DNA of 64,000 nt. Source: Petrosia ficiformis. Lineage: Eukaryota; Porifera; Demospongiae; Haplosclerida; Petrosiidae. The DNA lies in NCBI GenBank assembly GCA_947044365.1, contig OX345646.1, positions 906,001-970,000 of the forward strand. Direction: 5' to 3'. Shown here piece after piece: positions 47,595 to 60,400 of this stretch. Numbering within the stretch: the first letter of the stretch is position 1; each line of letters starts with the position of its first letter. Both the position numbers and the translations under genes were made by a program. A model generated the notes under the pieces. The model ran no database searches. It saw nothing but the letters and a program-made list of their open reading frames with translations, and had not been told where the DNA came from.

Positions 47595-50500
47595 CTCTAT
47601 CTATCTATATACCTACCTATCTATCTATTTATCTGTCCATTAAATCTATGCATGAGTGCATGCTATACTGATAATTATTATTTTGCAAAAGAATGTATTC
47701 TTTGTATTGTAATAGGGTATGCGTAACCATGGCAAGAAGATCACACACTATATGCAGTTCTCTATGGGTGGATATGGCTGGTCATTTTATGTGTATAGTA
47801 AAGGTCTCTTTGGTGTTATTAATCTTATCTTCAGCTCTATGAAATGGTAGGACATAACTCATAATCAATATAACTACCAAAATGTATATCTTGTGCAGTT
47901 TGACAATAATGTACGTGGGTAATGCGGTTGCTTATACTAATATGCTTGTCTATATCTTTAATATAGGCATCTATCTATTCAGATATCTATACTAGTATAG
48001 GTGCAGCCATAATTAATAACAATAGTAACACGTTGGCTTGTATGCTCTATCACACAGCAGTAAAAATGTTCATAACTTTAGTTTGGAATGACCAACAATC
48101 TTTTACCTGCACCATTTTCATATACGTAATTATCATTGCTTTAGTATTGAGTTATAGTATAATCATGTATTAACCTTATGACATTAAACTACATGTATAT
48201 GCTGTACTGCAGTCATCACATCTTGAGGTCATTGTGAATGTGAACAGACTTTAGTAAGATTACATGTATGTAAATCATTATTGTTTTCTTTTACATGTAG
48301 TTTTATGAAGAAAGCAAGTGAAAGTACTCTTGTGAGGACTATACTCGGAGACAATTGTCTTAAATGGAACTTGAGATCTATAATGAAGCTAACAGGAATT
48401 AATGAAACAGATATTGTGTATGCAAATTTCAATAGTGAGGTCAGTTTGATATAGTATTGAATTAATGAAAGAACACGTAGGGATATCAAAATCAAAAAGC
48501 ACACAAGTATCTGATACAGGACTATTTGCCTTTTACGTCATATCATTGTTTAATTAATGGTTGTGTAACTTAGTAACAAAATTTAACTAACCACTTCCAA
48601 TAACTCTACACATAAGTAGCTATACTACATAGCAAAGTATAGTTAGTAAATTTGTATAAAATTATCGTTTCGATTAAGGTGTGATGGATTTTTACATGTT
48701 CTTTCTAACATTATTTTGATACATTTCATTTTCTAGGTCTATTGTCCCTCTTTTTATGTTGCACTGGATCATAAATGGAACAATGTCGTGGTAGTCATAA
48801 GAGGAACGCTATCCGTTGTGGTGAGAGTTAATATAAACTATGATTGTAATTATAAATATCTAATCATGATACGTAGTAGTTATGGTGAAGGTACAACATA
48901 CACATGTAATTCGTAAAGATGAATGGATGTATGATGGATGTACATGTATGATGGATGAATGGAAGAATTGATGATGGATGAATGGATGGATGGATGGATG
49001 GATGGATGGATGAATGAATGGAAGATGGATGAATAGATGGATGAATGGATGGATAAATGGATGGGCGAATGGATGGACGGATGAATGGACGAATAAATAG
49101 AAGAATGGATGATGGATGAATGGATCGATGAATGGATTGATGATTAAATTATCAATGAATGAATGTGATAACTCAGATACTGGTCGAATAGATCGGGCCA
49201 CACATAAAACTGTCAATGGACAATTTCTATTCTATTTATTCCTTAGTAATTACTTTTTCATCCATTTCGTTCTACTACTTTACGGTATCCTTCATTGTGA
49301 TACTATACTAAATAATTATTAGTATTTTACATTTTCCTTGTTAATCATAGGATGCTCTCACTGATCTCAGTGCTCAACCCGGACTTTTGATGACAAAAGA
49401 TGCTGTTAAATTCTATGCACATAAGGTATGTACATGTACATGTATTATAATATGCACATAAGGTATGTACATGTACATGTATTATAATATGCACATAAGG
49501 TATGTACATGTACATGTATTATAATATGCACATAAGGTATGTACATGTACATGTATTATAATATGCACATAAGGTATGTGCATGTACATGTATTATAATA
49601 TGCACATAAGGTATGTACATGTACATGTATTATAATTATTGTGTAATTGTGGCCAGACTTTGTAGATATGATTATTATGAATAACTACCAAGAAGGAATG
49701 CCATGTGTTAGTCTACAGTGTATTAAAGTTTTATATGACATAATGAACTTTGTATTAGTAATGTAATATTATATATAACTAATTATAATTGCTATGTCGA
49801 CATGTTTAAATTTAAAAAAAATTTAGTAAAATTTTGTTTAGGTTGGCGTTTATATAGCTTTTTTACTCTTTCATCTTTATAATTTATAATATTTTTTATT
49901 TTAAAGGACTATAACACATTATGAGTTTACGAGCGCCTAGCAAAATAACGGCCGAAGGCCGTTATTTCGCTAGTACATATTATTTGTATTATACATCACA
50001 GTATGATAAACACTGTTAATGCTTTACTGTATATAACGAACTTTGTATTATAAATGTAATATTATATATAACTAACTCTATTATAATTATAATACTTATT
50101 ATACTTCAGGGTATGATGAACACTGCTAATGCTTTACATATAAAACTTGAAGGTGAAGGAATCCTTCAACGGATTTTTCAGGCTTATCCGGTGAGTATAC
50201 TGTTGTTGCTGTAATACAATTGTGCGTACATGTGTGTGTCACAGGGTGTGTATGTATATGTGTATGTACGTACATGTACATGTGTGTGTATGTATATGTG
50301 TATGTACGTACATGATGTTATCGGAGATGTAGAACGAAAGAAAGAAAGAAAGAAAGAAAGAAAACAAGAAAGACACCTGAGGCAATGGAAAAATGAAAAT
50401 GAGAGTTGCCTCAGGTGGGATTCGAACCCACGACACTGTACATGTGTGTGTATGTATATGTGTGTGTATGTACATGTACATGTGTGTGAGTTGGTTTATG

Positions 50501-52024
50501 TGCATGAGTATATGTATGTATGTGTGAGTGCGTACATGTACATGTGTGTGTATGTACATGTACGTGTACATGTGTGTGGGGGGGAGGGTGTATGTGCATG
50601 AGTATATATGTATGTATGTGCGAGTGCGTACATGTACATGTTTGAGTAAGTGTGTGTTTGTGGGCAAATACATAGTATATTAGTGAAGTACATAATGTAT
50701 ATTATACATCATAATTATATTCCTCATATAGTCATATAAATTAGTAATCACTGGTCACTCCCTTGGAGCTGGTGTTGCTGCTCTATTGGCCATGTGTTTA
50801 CAACCTATCTATCCTAAACTACACTGCTTTGCATATGCTCCACCTGGAGGCCTAATCAAGTGAGACATTGAATAAAATACATGCAAATTGTTATCAAAAT
50901 AAGTACATTTCTAGTATGCCTGCTGTACATCATACTCGTTCATTCATAACGTCTGTTGTTCTCGGAAATGATTTAGTACCAAGGTATGTATGTATGTATG
51001 TATGTATGTATGTATGTATGTATGTATGTATGTATGTATGTATGTATGTATGTATGTATGTATGTATATATGTATGTATGTATGTATAATAATAAGTAAA
51101 TACACATGTATGCATCTTTGGATAATTGGGGTGACTGAGTGATCTCCACACTAGAGAGTTTGTGCTGAATTGCTCTATATTATATAATCATGTATGTGTT
51201 GTACATAATAATAGCGATGCATCAATAATCGAATTGGTAATCGTTATCGGACATTATCAGCCATTATTTTCAGTATTGGTTATTTCTGAAAGATGTAACT
51301 GATATTGTAATAAGTGTACTAATCATGTCATTTCTTGTGATTATACGTACATGTGTAGTATCATTAATTACTTTTATGATACTCATAATTATCGAGCGAA
51401 TACTCATTTTCATTGAAAGAATCAGAACCAGAAGGTAGATATAATATCGGATACGTATGGTTATTAGTTAAATATATTATGGGGTTTATCGGAATATCAG
51501 TGAAATCTTATCTCAATGCATCACTACATAATACTACATGATCAATTTAGCTGCATAAGTGTGTTTATGTACATACATACATATACATGTACATGTACAT
51601 ATATACACACGTATGTATGTACTGTATGTATGTACAATATTCCTTAGACTGAGTCTACAAAATTTTGAGAAATTCAGTGAACGAGTTCTTCATCAACTGA
51701 CACACCACAATATACCAAAAGTAAAATTTCATAATTATAGTTATAATATTATTAAGTATGAAGTCACCAACATCTCACCTTGTCTGTCTGTGTGTGCGTC
51801 TGACTGTCTGTCTGTCTGTTTATCTATCTATTTATTTATCTATCTATCTATCTATCTATTTATCTGCCTGCCTGCCTGCTTGCCTGCTTGCATGTCTGCC
51901 TGCCTGCCTGCCCTCCTGCCTGTCTGTCTGTCTGTCTGTTTATCTATTTAATTATCTATCTATTTATCTGCCTGCCTGCTTGTCCACCTGCCTGCCTGCC
52001 TGCCTTCCTGCCTGTCTGTCTGTT

Positions 52025-52055
<31 letters not shown>

Positions 52056-52976
52056 CTATTTATCTACCTGCCTGCTTGCATGTCTGCCTGCCTGCCTGCC
52101 TGCCTGCCTGCCTTCCTGCCTGTCTGTCTGTCTGTTTGTCTATCTATCTATTTATCTATCTATTTATCTGCCTGCCTGCCTGCCTTCCTGCCTGTCTGCC
52201 TGTCTCTCTGTCTAACCAACTGAACTAAACTTCAGACTTTGTTGTTTTAATTACATATTATATCAGCTGTATGACCTTGATACATGTATAATATATTCAT
52301 TAGTAACTGAACGTATTGAATTTCAATTGGCATGTATGGATGTTATGTGGAATAGATATTCTATAACTGTCATACAGTTTACATAATTTAATGTCTTTAT
52401 GACAATAAAGTCCATAATTGCTTCCACAGTATAACCATAAACACTAATGTAATTATGTCTTCATCATTGTCACAACATTATTTTGTGCTACACAAACATA
52501 TTATACATGTACTTGTACATGTACTCACACTTATACATACATGTACATACATACATACATACATACATACATACATACATACATACATACATACATACAT
52601 ACATACAGACATACATACATACACACACAGACACACACACACACACAATATACATGTATATACACACAAACATCCTCATACATACATACATATATATTTA
52701 CATACACACTTGCATACTTTACATTACTTTCCACAGTATCGTATCTTCATCAACAGTTTTTTTCATTTTTGTGGATTATATAAACCACGTTATCCAATTG
52801 AAGCTGAAAATATTCAGACTAAAATCATGTCCGATGTTGAAATCAACAAGTACAGTCAAACCCCTGAGTTGGAATCTGAGGAGGTATGACTGAATGGGAG
52901 AGGGAAAGAGAGGAAGAGAGAAAGAGAGAGAGACAGACAGACAGAGACAGAGAGGGAGACAGACAGACAGAGAGAC

Positions 52977-53046
<70 letters not shown>

Positions 53047-53734
53047 CGTACGTATCACTCTTGTAGTGTATTGTTAAAATGTGAAAATCTTTTAAATTTT
53101 TATTATTAGGAACTATTTGATGATGACGACAAGAAAAAGGAAGAGAGGAAGCCCCTAATAATCATAGACCCTCTAACTGGAAAGAGGATTATGGCCCCAA
53201 GAAAGAAACCACCTTTATATTTGCCTGGAAGAATCATCCATTTGACAAAGGGACCATTACTTTGCAAGTAAGATTTGGTAATTTAATGTATGTACATGTA
53301 CATTGTATGTATGTATGTATGTATGTATGTATGTATGTATGTATGTATGTATGTATGTATGTATGTATGTATGTATGTATGTATGTACGTACGTATGTAT
53401 GTATGCATGTATGTATGTATGTATGTATATGTACGTATGTAGTAAGTACATACATACATACATAGCATACATAAGTCTTTGTGATGTATATATACATACA
53501 TAAGTACATACATACATGTATAATTATTATGTTTGTATTATATATGTATATACATGTCATATACACAGATTTTTTGGGTTGATATGGTATCGTCCAATCA
53601 TTATTGAATGGGTCACTCAATCAGAATTCTCCGAGATGATGATTGACGAAGAAATGGTATCAGACCACATGCCTGACGCCTTGTACAAGGAACTCGTCAA
53701 GTTAGAAAAACAAGAAAGACTTCACATTGTATAA
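45563..53734 (+). CDS. DAGL: sn-1-specific diacylglycerol lipase (DAGL alpha/beta family)
   Basis: Membrane serine hydrolase that cleaves diacylglycerol to 2-monoacylglycerol (2-AG). Fourteen exons: 45563-45657, 46401-47094, 47293-47355, 47716-47846, 48301-48439, 48737-48820, 49351-49425, 50110-50190, 50732-50859, 50915-50983, 51648-51720, 52737-52883, 53110-53267, 53569-53734; 2103 nt, 700 aa. Four N-terminal hydrophobic segments lie at about residues 18-40, 53-73, 92-112 and 121-146. The lipase core shows ITGHSLGAG (nucleophile Ser464), [10 protein letters not shown] (Asp516) and LPGRIIHL (His637), with YAPPGG downstream of the serine; these match the known DAGL triad positions. VPSDVLAGM matches the conserved DAGL cytosolic motif. 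There is no long C-terminal tail, so the length is closer to DAGL-beta than to DAGL-alpha. The catalytic machinery appears intact. Confidence 0.95.
45974..46381. mobile_element. 408-bp inverted-repeat element next to the DAGL exon 2 acceptor
   Basis: Left end CACTGTAAAAAATGATTGGT and inverted right end with about 42-bp imperfect terminal repeats, flanked by TA on both sides (45972-45973, 46382-46383), as for TA-targeting DNA transposons. It ends about 20 bp before the acceptor at 46400. No transposase. Confidence 0.8.
47455..47640. repeat. CTAT/CTGT array
   Basis: (TCTA)n with a (CTGT) block in the DAGL intron 47356-47715. Confidence 0.95.
48062..48253 (-). mobile_element. TGTTCACATT-family element, copy 5
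   Basis: Inverted orientation: aaaatgttcataactttag, ggaatgaccaacaatctttt, acctgcaccattttcatata, ending ttgtgaatgtgaacagactt. It lies in the DAGL intron 47847-48300. Confidence 0.75.
48915..49130. repeat. GGAT/GAAT tetranucleotide array
   Basis: (ATGG)n and (ATGA)n mixed, in the DAGL intron 48821-49350. Confidence 0.9.
49414..49635 (+). repeat. 37-bp repeat that duplicates the DAGL exon 7 splice donor six times
   Basis: Unit tatgcacataag followed by gtatgtacatgtacatgt and attataa. Copy 1 spans the true exon end (AAG|GTATGT at 49426). Identical or near-identical AAG|GTATGT sites follow at 49463, 49500, 49537, 49574 (gtatgtgc) and 49611. Use of the second donor would add 37 nt with an in-frame TAA. 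Confidence 0.95.
49937..49973. repeat. Perfect hairpin around AATAACGGCC
   Basis: ctagc, aaaataacggcc, gaa, ggccgttattt, cgctag: arms of about 17 bp with a 3-nt loop. It is GC-rich in an AT-rich DAGL intron (49426-50109). Confidence 0.8.
50311..50437 (-). mobile_element. tRNA-derived SINE fragment (T arm, body and tail)
   Basis: Read on the minus strand: tRNA T arm with box B (gtgggttcgaatcccac), the 3' acceptor strand ctgaggc, a T/C-rich body, a (TTTC)n stretch and the tail tctacatctccgataacatc. The acceptor strand pairs with gccttgg of the copy at 44846, so the two fragments are complementary parts of one SINE family. It lies in the DAGL intron 50191-50731. Confidence 0.75.
50984..51647. 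other. DAGL intron with TGTA array and hAT-like element
   Basis: (GTAT)n at 50984-51085 directly after the donor, then the hAT-like element 51212-51526. Nothing coding was seen. Confidence 0.8.
51212..51526. mobile_element. Non-autonomous hAT-like element (315 bp)
   Basis: Left end TAGCGATGCATC and inverted right end (reads TAGTGATGCATT on the minus strand). Flanks are cataataa (51204-51211) and cataatac (51527-51534), an 8-bp duplication with one mismatch. TAG-GATGCA ends with 8-bp duplications are characteristic of hAT elements. Confidence 0.75.
51780..52215. repeat. CTGT/CTAT/CTGC array
   Basis: Alternating blocks of ctgt, ctat and cctg tetranucleotides with a roughly 130-bp higher-order period, in the DAGL intron 51721-52736. 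Confidence 0.95.
52540..52620. repeat. CATA microsatellite
   Basis: (ATAC)n followed by (CA)n, in the DAGL intron 51721-52736. Confidence 0.9.
52890..53042. repeat. GA-rich microsatellite
   Basis: Mixed gagaca blocks ending in pure (AG)n, in the DAGL intron 52884-53109. Confidence 0.9.
53300..53450. repeat. TGTA microsatellite
   Basis: (GTAT)n in the last DAGL intron (53268-53568). Confidence 0.95.
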
Positions 53735-54404
53735 AACAATCATTGCAAATGACTGTCTTCAGAAAGTAATTATATTTCATTGATTTTGAATCAGTAGGTA
53801 TTCTTTCTCTTCTTTTAAGATTACTACTTAATTTAATAACTGAATTAATAACTGAATAATGCATTTTAATTTGATAATACAATTTAATTATAAGTTGTGA
53901 AAATAATTATCAAAATACGCATGTACTAATCAGATATTGCTGCCCCATTCACATACATGTACTCGTCAGGCATTGCCACACCTTTGCCATAAAGCAGGAA
54001 TGCTAAAGTCAGTTCTACTGGAATACTAATTATAGCTGGTACATATGGTAACGTCAATACTCCTTATTGCTAATGCATGTCATAAATGATTTACCAAGAC
54101 CCTTCCACCTTTATGATCAACCTCAGTAGCGATTATAATTAGACTAACAGATATACAAGAAACTTGTCAACAAGAAAGATATTGAATTAATGAATACAAG
54201 TTTGTCTTTTTACATTTAACAGTTGTTCAAATCAATAACTAGGCTGGTGTTAGTTAGCACATGGTTGCAAGAATCTCATGAAAATATGGTTATAATGATA
54301 TTCATTGATATTAATTGATATTAATTATTATTGACACTTTTAATTACGCCACAAAAGGACAACTAAATCTAGTAATACTATTTTTGCACTGTGAAGATCC
54401 GAAG
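53735..54404. other. Intergenic region between DAGL and WAVE
   Basis: About 670 bp of AT-rich sequence covering the DAGL 3' flank and WAVE 5' flank. There are two related short pieces (catgtact and tcaggcattgccacacc near 53925-53985). No gene, no canonical AATAAA close to the DAGL stop and no clear promoter motif were seen. Confidence 0.6.
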
Positions 54405-57400
54405 ATGCCACTAGCTGTTCGTTACATAGAGCCCAAACACTTATGGCGAAAGCCCCTTCCAAGTGGAGTGAAGAACGAACTACAAGGTATCGCAGCTCTT
54501 TCACTTTGTGGAGTAATTCGACAGATCAGTAGCCTAGCAAAACATGCCGAAAGTGTGCTTGGAGAATTATGCGATTCCCTCGCAGATTATCACTCGCGAA
54601 CAGTACAACTAGATGCTAGAGTATCTCGACTCAGAGATGATATTCTACCTAAGATGGACATAGATAAAGAAGGTAAACAAATATTCATAATTACATTACT
54701 AAATTTATGCACATAATTATCACATTAATAATTATTTTATCTAGTAGTATATACTTTTATTATTTCGCAGTTCGAGTAAGTCTGGTGGAGTATCTTCAAG
54801 GGGACCCTTTCCGAAGTGATCATGTCATTACTCAGCAGATACTCAGTCTTAAAACAGCCCCCGAGGCTCTCATTAGCCAATATGAATGTACAGATCCTAA
54901 ACCACAGCTCCACTACTTTACGTCACTAGCTGACGATGGCAGAGATGCAATGCACTTGTATTCCAATCCTGAGTTTTTCTTTAATCACTGGAGACAAAGT
55001 ATGGAGAAAGAAGCATTGAGAAGACGGCATCTAGACTCAATGGTAAATCCTACTTATACAATACAAACCCTACGACATTATAAACTAGTGTCCATGTTTA
55101 GTTATAGTTATAGCATCATGTACTGCTAGATATAGTATCAAACCTATAGTTTAGTTATGGTAAAATAACTACCTAAAAGTGCTAATTTTTGATTATGTCA
55201 GTTATAGTTATTACAATAGCTAAATGCCTTACTATAACAGCCTCTGGTTAGAGTTGTAATTTACTATAACAACACTTGTAAAAGCATATTAATTACTCTT
55301 CATGGTACACTTGAACATCAGACAAAATGGTCACACAAGCAATGAACCATAACAAGATTAGTACATACTGCACAGCCTGTGCATTGACCCTCTTTACAAT
55401 AACAACTCCACATGTAATATTCCCTTTGTTAACACTACCTCAGAACTTCAATTCATTCAATAGCCAGTACTGTATGGATACATTTATTGTACATAATAAT
55501 ATTTGTTAGGAAATAGGGAATAATATCTACTTCACCATACAAGTCATGTGATACGGAGAGTAACATAGTGTGTTTGTTATCATACAAACAAATAATATCT
55601 TCTATGTTGAGATATGACACATCATTTTACCCTAATAAGAGGTTAATTGTAATTAGTACTTAAAAAATTAGTGTATATGATATTCTGTAAATTTTGAAGT
55701 CATGTAGTGTGTAATGAATGATCGGAGCTCTGCCTCATTCATGATAATGGCCTCAAAATTACAATGTGATGATGTTATAGTGCATAGTTTAATATCATAT
55801 GGTTAATATCATAAGGTTAATACATGATTATACTTAACTCAATATTGATTCAGAAGCAGTGGATTGAAATTTGACAAAACGATAATTATATGAAAATGGT
55901 GGAGGTAAAAAGATTGTTGGTCATTCCAAACTAAAGTTATGAACATTTTTCTGAAGTCATGGTGAACATGAATGTATAGTATTCATGCTATTTGCTTTTT
56001 GTATATGTTTTGACTGGCAATATATCAACAATTATTGTACATTAGTACCAGTGTATAAACGTATCAACAAGAATGTCAGTACTAATACATATCATTAGCA
56101 TATTACTTTATTTGGTGTATACTGTATAGTGATAATTATGGTATGTAGTGTTGCTGATCATGTGACCCATGGCCAATCAGATCACTAAAAACTAGTTATG
56201 TCACAGTACTTTAATTTACTTCTATAAAGGTGATTCTTGTATCCATCATGTGTTGGAAGTATAATATGAAACATTCTTTAAAAAATAACGTTTTGGCTCA
56301 AAGTCCTTCTTCAGCTAGAATTTGCTGACCTCTAGTTCATGAATAGTGATAGTTATAGTAACAGTGATGATAGGCAGTATATAAATCATCTGTTTTTACC
56401 TGCTGTGTATACTTGGACAATGCAATGACTGGATCTTGGTTACACAATGTACTGGCCCCATTTTACAATTTTGACTATTATTACATCATCCTTGTGGACA
56501 CATTTAAAAACTGTAAGCCAGGTCTGTGTACACATAGGTGTAGAAAACAGGGAGCAACCAATATTAGTCTATAGAGTAACTCAGTGCCCCCATTCCTGTC
56601 TATTAGTAAATGCTGTATAGATATTAACTCAGTGGCCCATGTGTCTACAGAGTACTTTGTGCCCCCCCATTCCTGTCCGTAGAGTAACTCAGTGCCTCCC
56701 CATTCCTGTCCATAGAGTAACTCAGTGCCTCCCCCATTCCTCTCTATAGAGTAACTCCGTGCCTCCCAATTCCTCTCTATAGAGTAACTCAGTGCCTCCC
56801 CATTCCTGTTTAGGGTGACTCAGTGCCTCCCCCATTCATATCCATAGAGTAACTCAGTGCCTCCCCATTCCTGTTTAGGGTGACTCAGTGCCTCCCCCAT
56901 TCATGTATATAATATATATTACACTATATTCTTATCCTTTTATGGTTCATACTTGTACGCTAACTTTACAAATGTTTGATCAAATGTGTGAAACAACTGC
57001 TAATCAACGTCCTGTCAGCAAGACATTATATATGTATAGGGCCAGATAAAGAGATGATTGTTTAGTAGATCAACATATCTGTGGTTAGATTAAATTGGTA
57101 ATACATTCATTGAGTGATTATAAGACTTCTACTTGAATATATTAACATTGTTTCACTTGTATATAAGCTTTGAAGAAAAAAATGGAATATATTGTTAATT
57201 AAAACTTTTGGTCTACACTTCCCATAATAGTAATTATGTAATACTTCATGTAGTTCAGTAAACTATAACTAAAACTCTTTTTAGTAGAGCATTGTGACTT
57301 TAAGATATACTATAATTTAGTAGGTATAGTGAGTTTGTGACTTTTAGTTAACTAAACTATAACCACATGCAGGAGATCTACTGTACTAATTATTTTCTGA

Positions 57401-60400
57401 CTGATAATTGTCACTCTGCTTTTTGTGTACCCACACAAACACAATAATTTATAGTAAGTTATTTACTTCAATTCCTACTCAAAGAAATGTTCATAACTAT
57501 AATTTGGAATGACCAATAATTTTACCATTTTCATATAATACTCCTTCCCGTTCTTTTTTTTTTTTTGTGTATGTCAAATTTCAATCCATTGCTTTATTAT
57601 AGAGTTACAGTATAATCATGTATTAACCTTATAATATTAAACTATACACTATAGTACATATAAGTTATGGAGTTACAGTATAATCATGTATTAACCTTAT
57701 GATATTAAACTATACACTATAGTACATATAAGTTATGGAGTTACAGTATAATCATGTATTAACCTTATGATATTAAACTATACACTATAGTACATATAAG
57801 TTATGGAGTTACAGTATAATCATGTATTAACCTTATGACATTAAACTATACACTATAGTACATATAAGTTATTGAGTTACAGTATAATCATGTATTAACC
57901 TATACACTATAGTACATATAAGTTAGTATTAACCTTAAAACCACACAAGTCATCACATACTTATTTTTAGGTCATCATGACAACCATAGTCATTGAGCTA
58001 CTAGACTCTTCACAGTATATAGTAGTGGTAACAAGTTTACACTAGCAGTTTAAACTGTTAAGTACTTAATGAAGTACTACTTTAAAAAATGAATTTCTCA
58101 TCTTTTGAAGTTTTTTTGTTATTTATTATCACCTGGATATAATCTACAGCTGTTGTTATACCAGATGTACTTAGTGATGGGTGGGTGGTATTGATTCTGG
58201 ACTGAGCAGTACTGGTATCAAGAATTGAATATTTAGGCATTGGTATTGATTCTGGACTGAGCAGTACTCCATATCGAGTATCTGAAGTACTGAGTATTTA
58301 GGAATCGCCATTGCCCATAATTAATATAATACATATCATCTTAGTAGAGTTAAAACATAACTAGTAGTAACTGTAAGAGCGAAGATTAGTTATGAAATTT
58401 GAGAGCACTGATATTGTGTAGACTGAAAACAGATAAATATTAATTTCTGGTAATAGTATAATATAACATACATATATAGTACATACCTAGTATTATATAC
58501 CTAGTATTACATACATTATTAATATTAATTCCGTACATATATAGTACATACCTAGTATTATATACCTAGTATTACATACATTATTAATATTAATTCCGTA
58601 CATATATAGTACATACCTAGTATTATATACCTAGTATTACATACATTATTAATATTAATTCCGTACATATATAGTACATACCTAGTATTATATACCTAGT
58701 ATTACATACATTATTAATATTAATTCCGTACATATATAGTACATACCTAGTATTATATACCTAGTATCACATACATTATTAATATTAATTCCGTACATAT
58801 ATAGTACATACCTAGTATTATATACCTAGTATTACATACATTATTAATATTAATTCCGTACATATATAGTACATACCTAGTATTATATACCTAGTATCAC
58901 ATACATTATTAATATTAATTCCGTACATATATAGTACATACCTAGTATTATATACCTAGTATTACGTACATTATTAATATTAATTCCGTACATATATAGT
59001 ACATACCTAGTATTATATACCTAGTATTACATACATTATTAATATTAATTCCGTACATATATAGTACATACCTAGTATTATATACCTAGTATTACATACA
59101 TTATTAATATTAATTCCATACATATATAGTACATACCTAGTATTATATACCTAGTATTACATACATTATTAATATTAATTCCGTACATATATAGTACATA
59201 CCTAGTATTATATACCTAGTATTACATACATAATTAATATTAAATGTATTAATTTTTAAGTTATTTAATGGTATAATCAGTTGTTTTATGATTATCATAA
59301 TCATTCCTTTCTGGTCACTATTGGGCCACTTAATATAATTATAGGATGGCCATCTAATCATAAACCACATCAGAGGTAACAGATTACTGTTTGAAAAGAT
59401 GTCATGACTATAGTACATAATTAGCATTCTTCTTTTCATTTGATATTCATGTGGGATGTGAGTTGATAAACGATCCCATAAGATCATAAGACATGTGAAT
59501 GTTAGCAACAGAACTTTAATAATCAATTTTAGTCAATGACCCTTCTTTCCATTTGATACTTGTGTGGGATGTGAGTTTATAAACGATCCCATAAGATTGT
59601 ACATAGCTGTGGTGAATGAATCTTATGACATTAAAAAACCATTTTTTAATGCATGTCTGTTATTTGTAGCGACAGTATATTTTATCTCCATGGTTACTAA
59701 GTTGATAATTATATTAATGATGTACATAGCTGTGGTGAATGAATCTTATGACGTTAAAAAACACTTTTTAATGCAATCTTATGATGTCCGTTATTTATAG
59801 CGACATTGTATTTTATCTCCATGGTTACTAAGTTGATAATTATATTAATGATGTACATAGCTGTGGTGAATGAATCTTATGACGTTAAAAAACACTTTTT
59901 AATGCAATCTCATGATATCTGTTATTTATAGCGACAGTGTATTTTATCTCCATGGTTACCAAGTTGTTAATTATTAATGATGTACATAGCTGTGGTGAAT
60001 GAATCTTATGACATTAAAAAACATTTTTTAATACATGTCTGTTAATTATGGCGACAGTGTATTTTATCTCCATGGTTACCAAGTTGTTAATTATTAATAA
60101 TTTCTCAAGTGTATTATACACTTGTGGTAAACATTTATATATTGCAGGATGTTGATACAGGATCTAATTACATGTATATATTCCAGAAGATCCTTTTTCA
60201 GTTAATCAAATCGCATATATTCCTGGCATTTCTATAATGCTGTGTTGTATATATGTCATGCATAATAATATAAATAATAATTATATTGTTTATATAAGAT
60301 ATGGCATCTGTTGTGGTTTGATGATCCAGGGAGTACATACTATAGTGGTTATTATTTTTATATTATGTTTGATGTATTAAAATACTAATTGTTACTTCAC

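Noticed and set aside
51559..52228. Frames rich in CLSVCLPACL
   Set aside because: Translation of CTGT/CTGC repeats in a DAGL intron whose flanking exons encode conserved lipase sequence.
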